Shown: piece by piece, positions 63,792 through 64,000 of the stretch
Numbering within the stretch: position 1 is the stretch's first letter
Layout of the letters: each line of letters begins with the position of its first letter
NCBI RefSeq assembly: GCF_900103825.1
Contig: NZ_FNIF01000012.1
Coordinates: 59,340 to 123,339, forward strand
From: Paenibacillus sp. yr247
GTDB lineage: Bacteria; Bacillota; Bacilli; Paenibacillales; NBRC-103111
Direction: 5' to 3'
DNA: 64,000 nt
Program-made: the position numbers and the translations under genes
Notes under the pieces: model-generated
The model's input: the letters and a program-made list of their open reading frames with translations, nothing else
What the model was told of the DNA's origin: nothing
Database searches by the model: none

Positions 63792-64000
63792 ATGATCAAA
63801 AACCAACAGTCGATGATTTTAAGTCCATATATGGAGATTTACAACTTAGTTGTTCCCAAGGATAATTTACTGAGACAGATTGAAGAACTCGTTGACTTCT
63901 CGTTTGTATACGATGAACTGAAGAGAAATTATTGTTTGGATAACGGTCGAAACGCTATCGACCCTATTCGTATGTTTAAGTATTTATTACTAAAATCTAT
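63792..64000 (+). CDS. IS1182-family transposase, N-terminal part
   Basis: The frame begins MIKNQQSMILSPYMEIYNLV and continues EELVDFSFVYDELKRNYCLD and AIDPIRMFKYLLLKS to the window edge, the conserved N-terminal (DUF772-type) domain of IS1182/IS5-like transposases. About 70 codons are visible; the DDE domain is outside the window. Confidence 0.9.
   Translation, partial: MIKNQQSMILSPYMEIYNLVVPKDNLLRQIEELVDFSFVYDELKRNYCLDNGRNAIDPIRMFKYLLLKS

Larger units (their letters stand above)
63686..64000 (+). mobile_element. IS1182-family insertion sequence, left end (runs off right edge)
   Basis: The end begins about GAGGCCACTGAAAAAGTC, resembling terminal sequences of IS1182-type elements, and is inserted in madL. 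A CTCGAG palindrome spans the junction (63682-63687) and could be the target. The other end lies outside the window, so target duplication cannot be checked. Confidence 0.75.

Overview
The window looks like a Paenibacillus-type Firmicute chromosome (inference). The evidence is the strong AGGAGG ribosome-binding sites with frequent TTG/GTG starts, three YesM/YesN-type sensor kinase plus AraC-type regulator pairs, LplB/YtcP/LipO-type sugar ABC modules, fragments of a sporulation sigma-K gene, and scattered CcpA (cre)-like sites. No rRNA, tRNA, CRISPR array or replication origin was seen. Layout, left to right: (1) 1-4990, a hydroxyacid/sugar-diacid locus: a CdaR-type regulator running off the left edge, a decayed second copy of its sensing domain, glycerate kinase, an anion symporter and a LarA-family (lactate racemase-like) enzyme. 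(2) 5516-13633, a MalE/MalF/MalG-like ABC importer, a two-component pair and a second, orphan binding protein. (3) 13652-16036, a small gene graveyard: a SIR2-domain defence-type gene with a frameshift and an apparent internal deletion, a sigma-K fragment and an ABC ATPase lacking Walker B. (4) 16655-21493, a second ABC module with a PhyH dioxygenase whose apparent original start is followed by an in-frame amber codon. (5) 22186-33952, GH130 phosphorylase, two-component pair, ABC importer and a secreted alpha-galactosidase-like enzyme with three carbohydrate-binding repeats, best read as a galactomannan or galactosyl-mannoside locus. (6) 34022-34970, another debris zone with an intact Nudix gene and the C-terminal end of a sigma-K-like gene. 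(7) 35091-43786, two-component pair, ABC importer, a cytoplasmic six-hairpin glycosidase-like protein and a cupin. (8) 43857-45997, a conserved hypothetical, a c-type cytochrome with a small haem-copper-oxidase-like membrane protein, and an IS6-family element killed by a TGG-to-TAG change. (9) 46283-55868, an ABC importer, GH29 fucosidase, a binding-protein homologue without a signal peptide, an SDR dehydrogenase, an enolase-superfamily dehydratase and an opposite-strand lactonase-like propeller; together these fit oxidative (non-phosphorylating) catabolism of L-fucose or a similar sugar. (10) 56154-64000, a LysR regulator divergent from a malonate decarboxylase operon (mdcA, mdcB, mdcC, fused mdcDE, mdcG, mdcH, madL) whose transporter gene madL is cut by an IS1182-family element reaching the right edge. 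How the genes work together: each carbohydrate module pairs uptake (binding protein plus two permeases) with enzymes and, in three cases, with its own sensor/regulator. None of the five importers has an ATPase gene nearby, so they presumably share one MsmX-like ATPase encoded elsewhere (established for B. subtilis, inferred here). The most unusual observations are the two sigma-K fragments sharing 42 identical bases 19.5 kb apart, the decayed SIR2 gene, the amber codon behind the best ribosome-binding site of the dioxygenase, the cytoplasmic binding-protein homologue in the fucose-type cluster, the mdcD-mdcE fusion, and the glycerate kinase/LarA pairing. I did not find a clearly new biological system.
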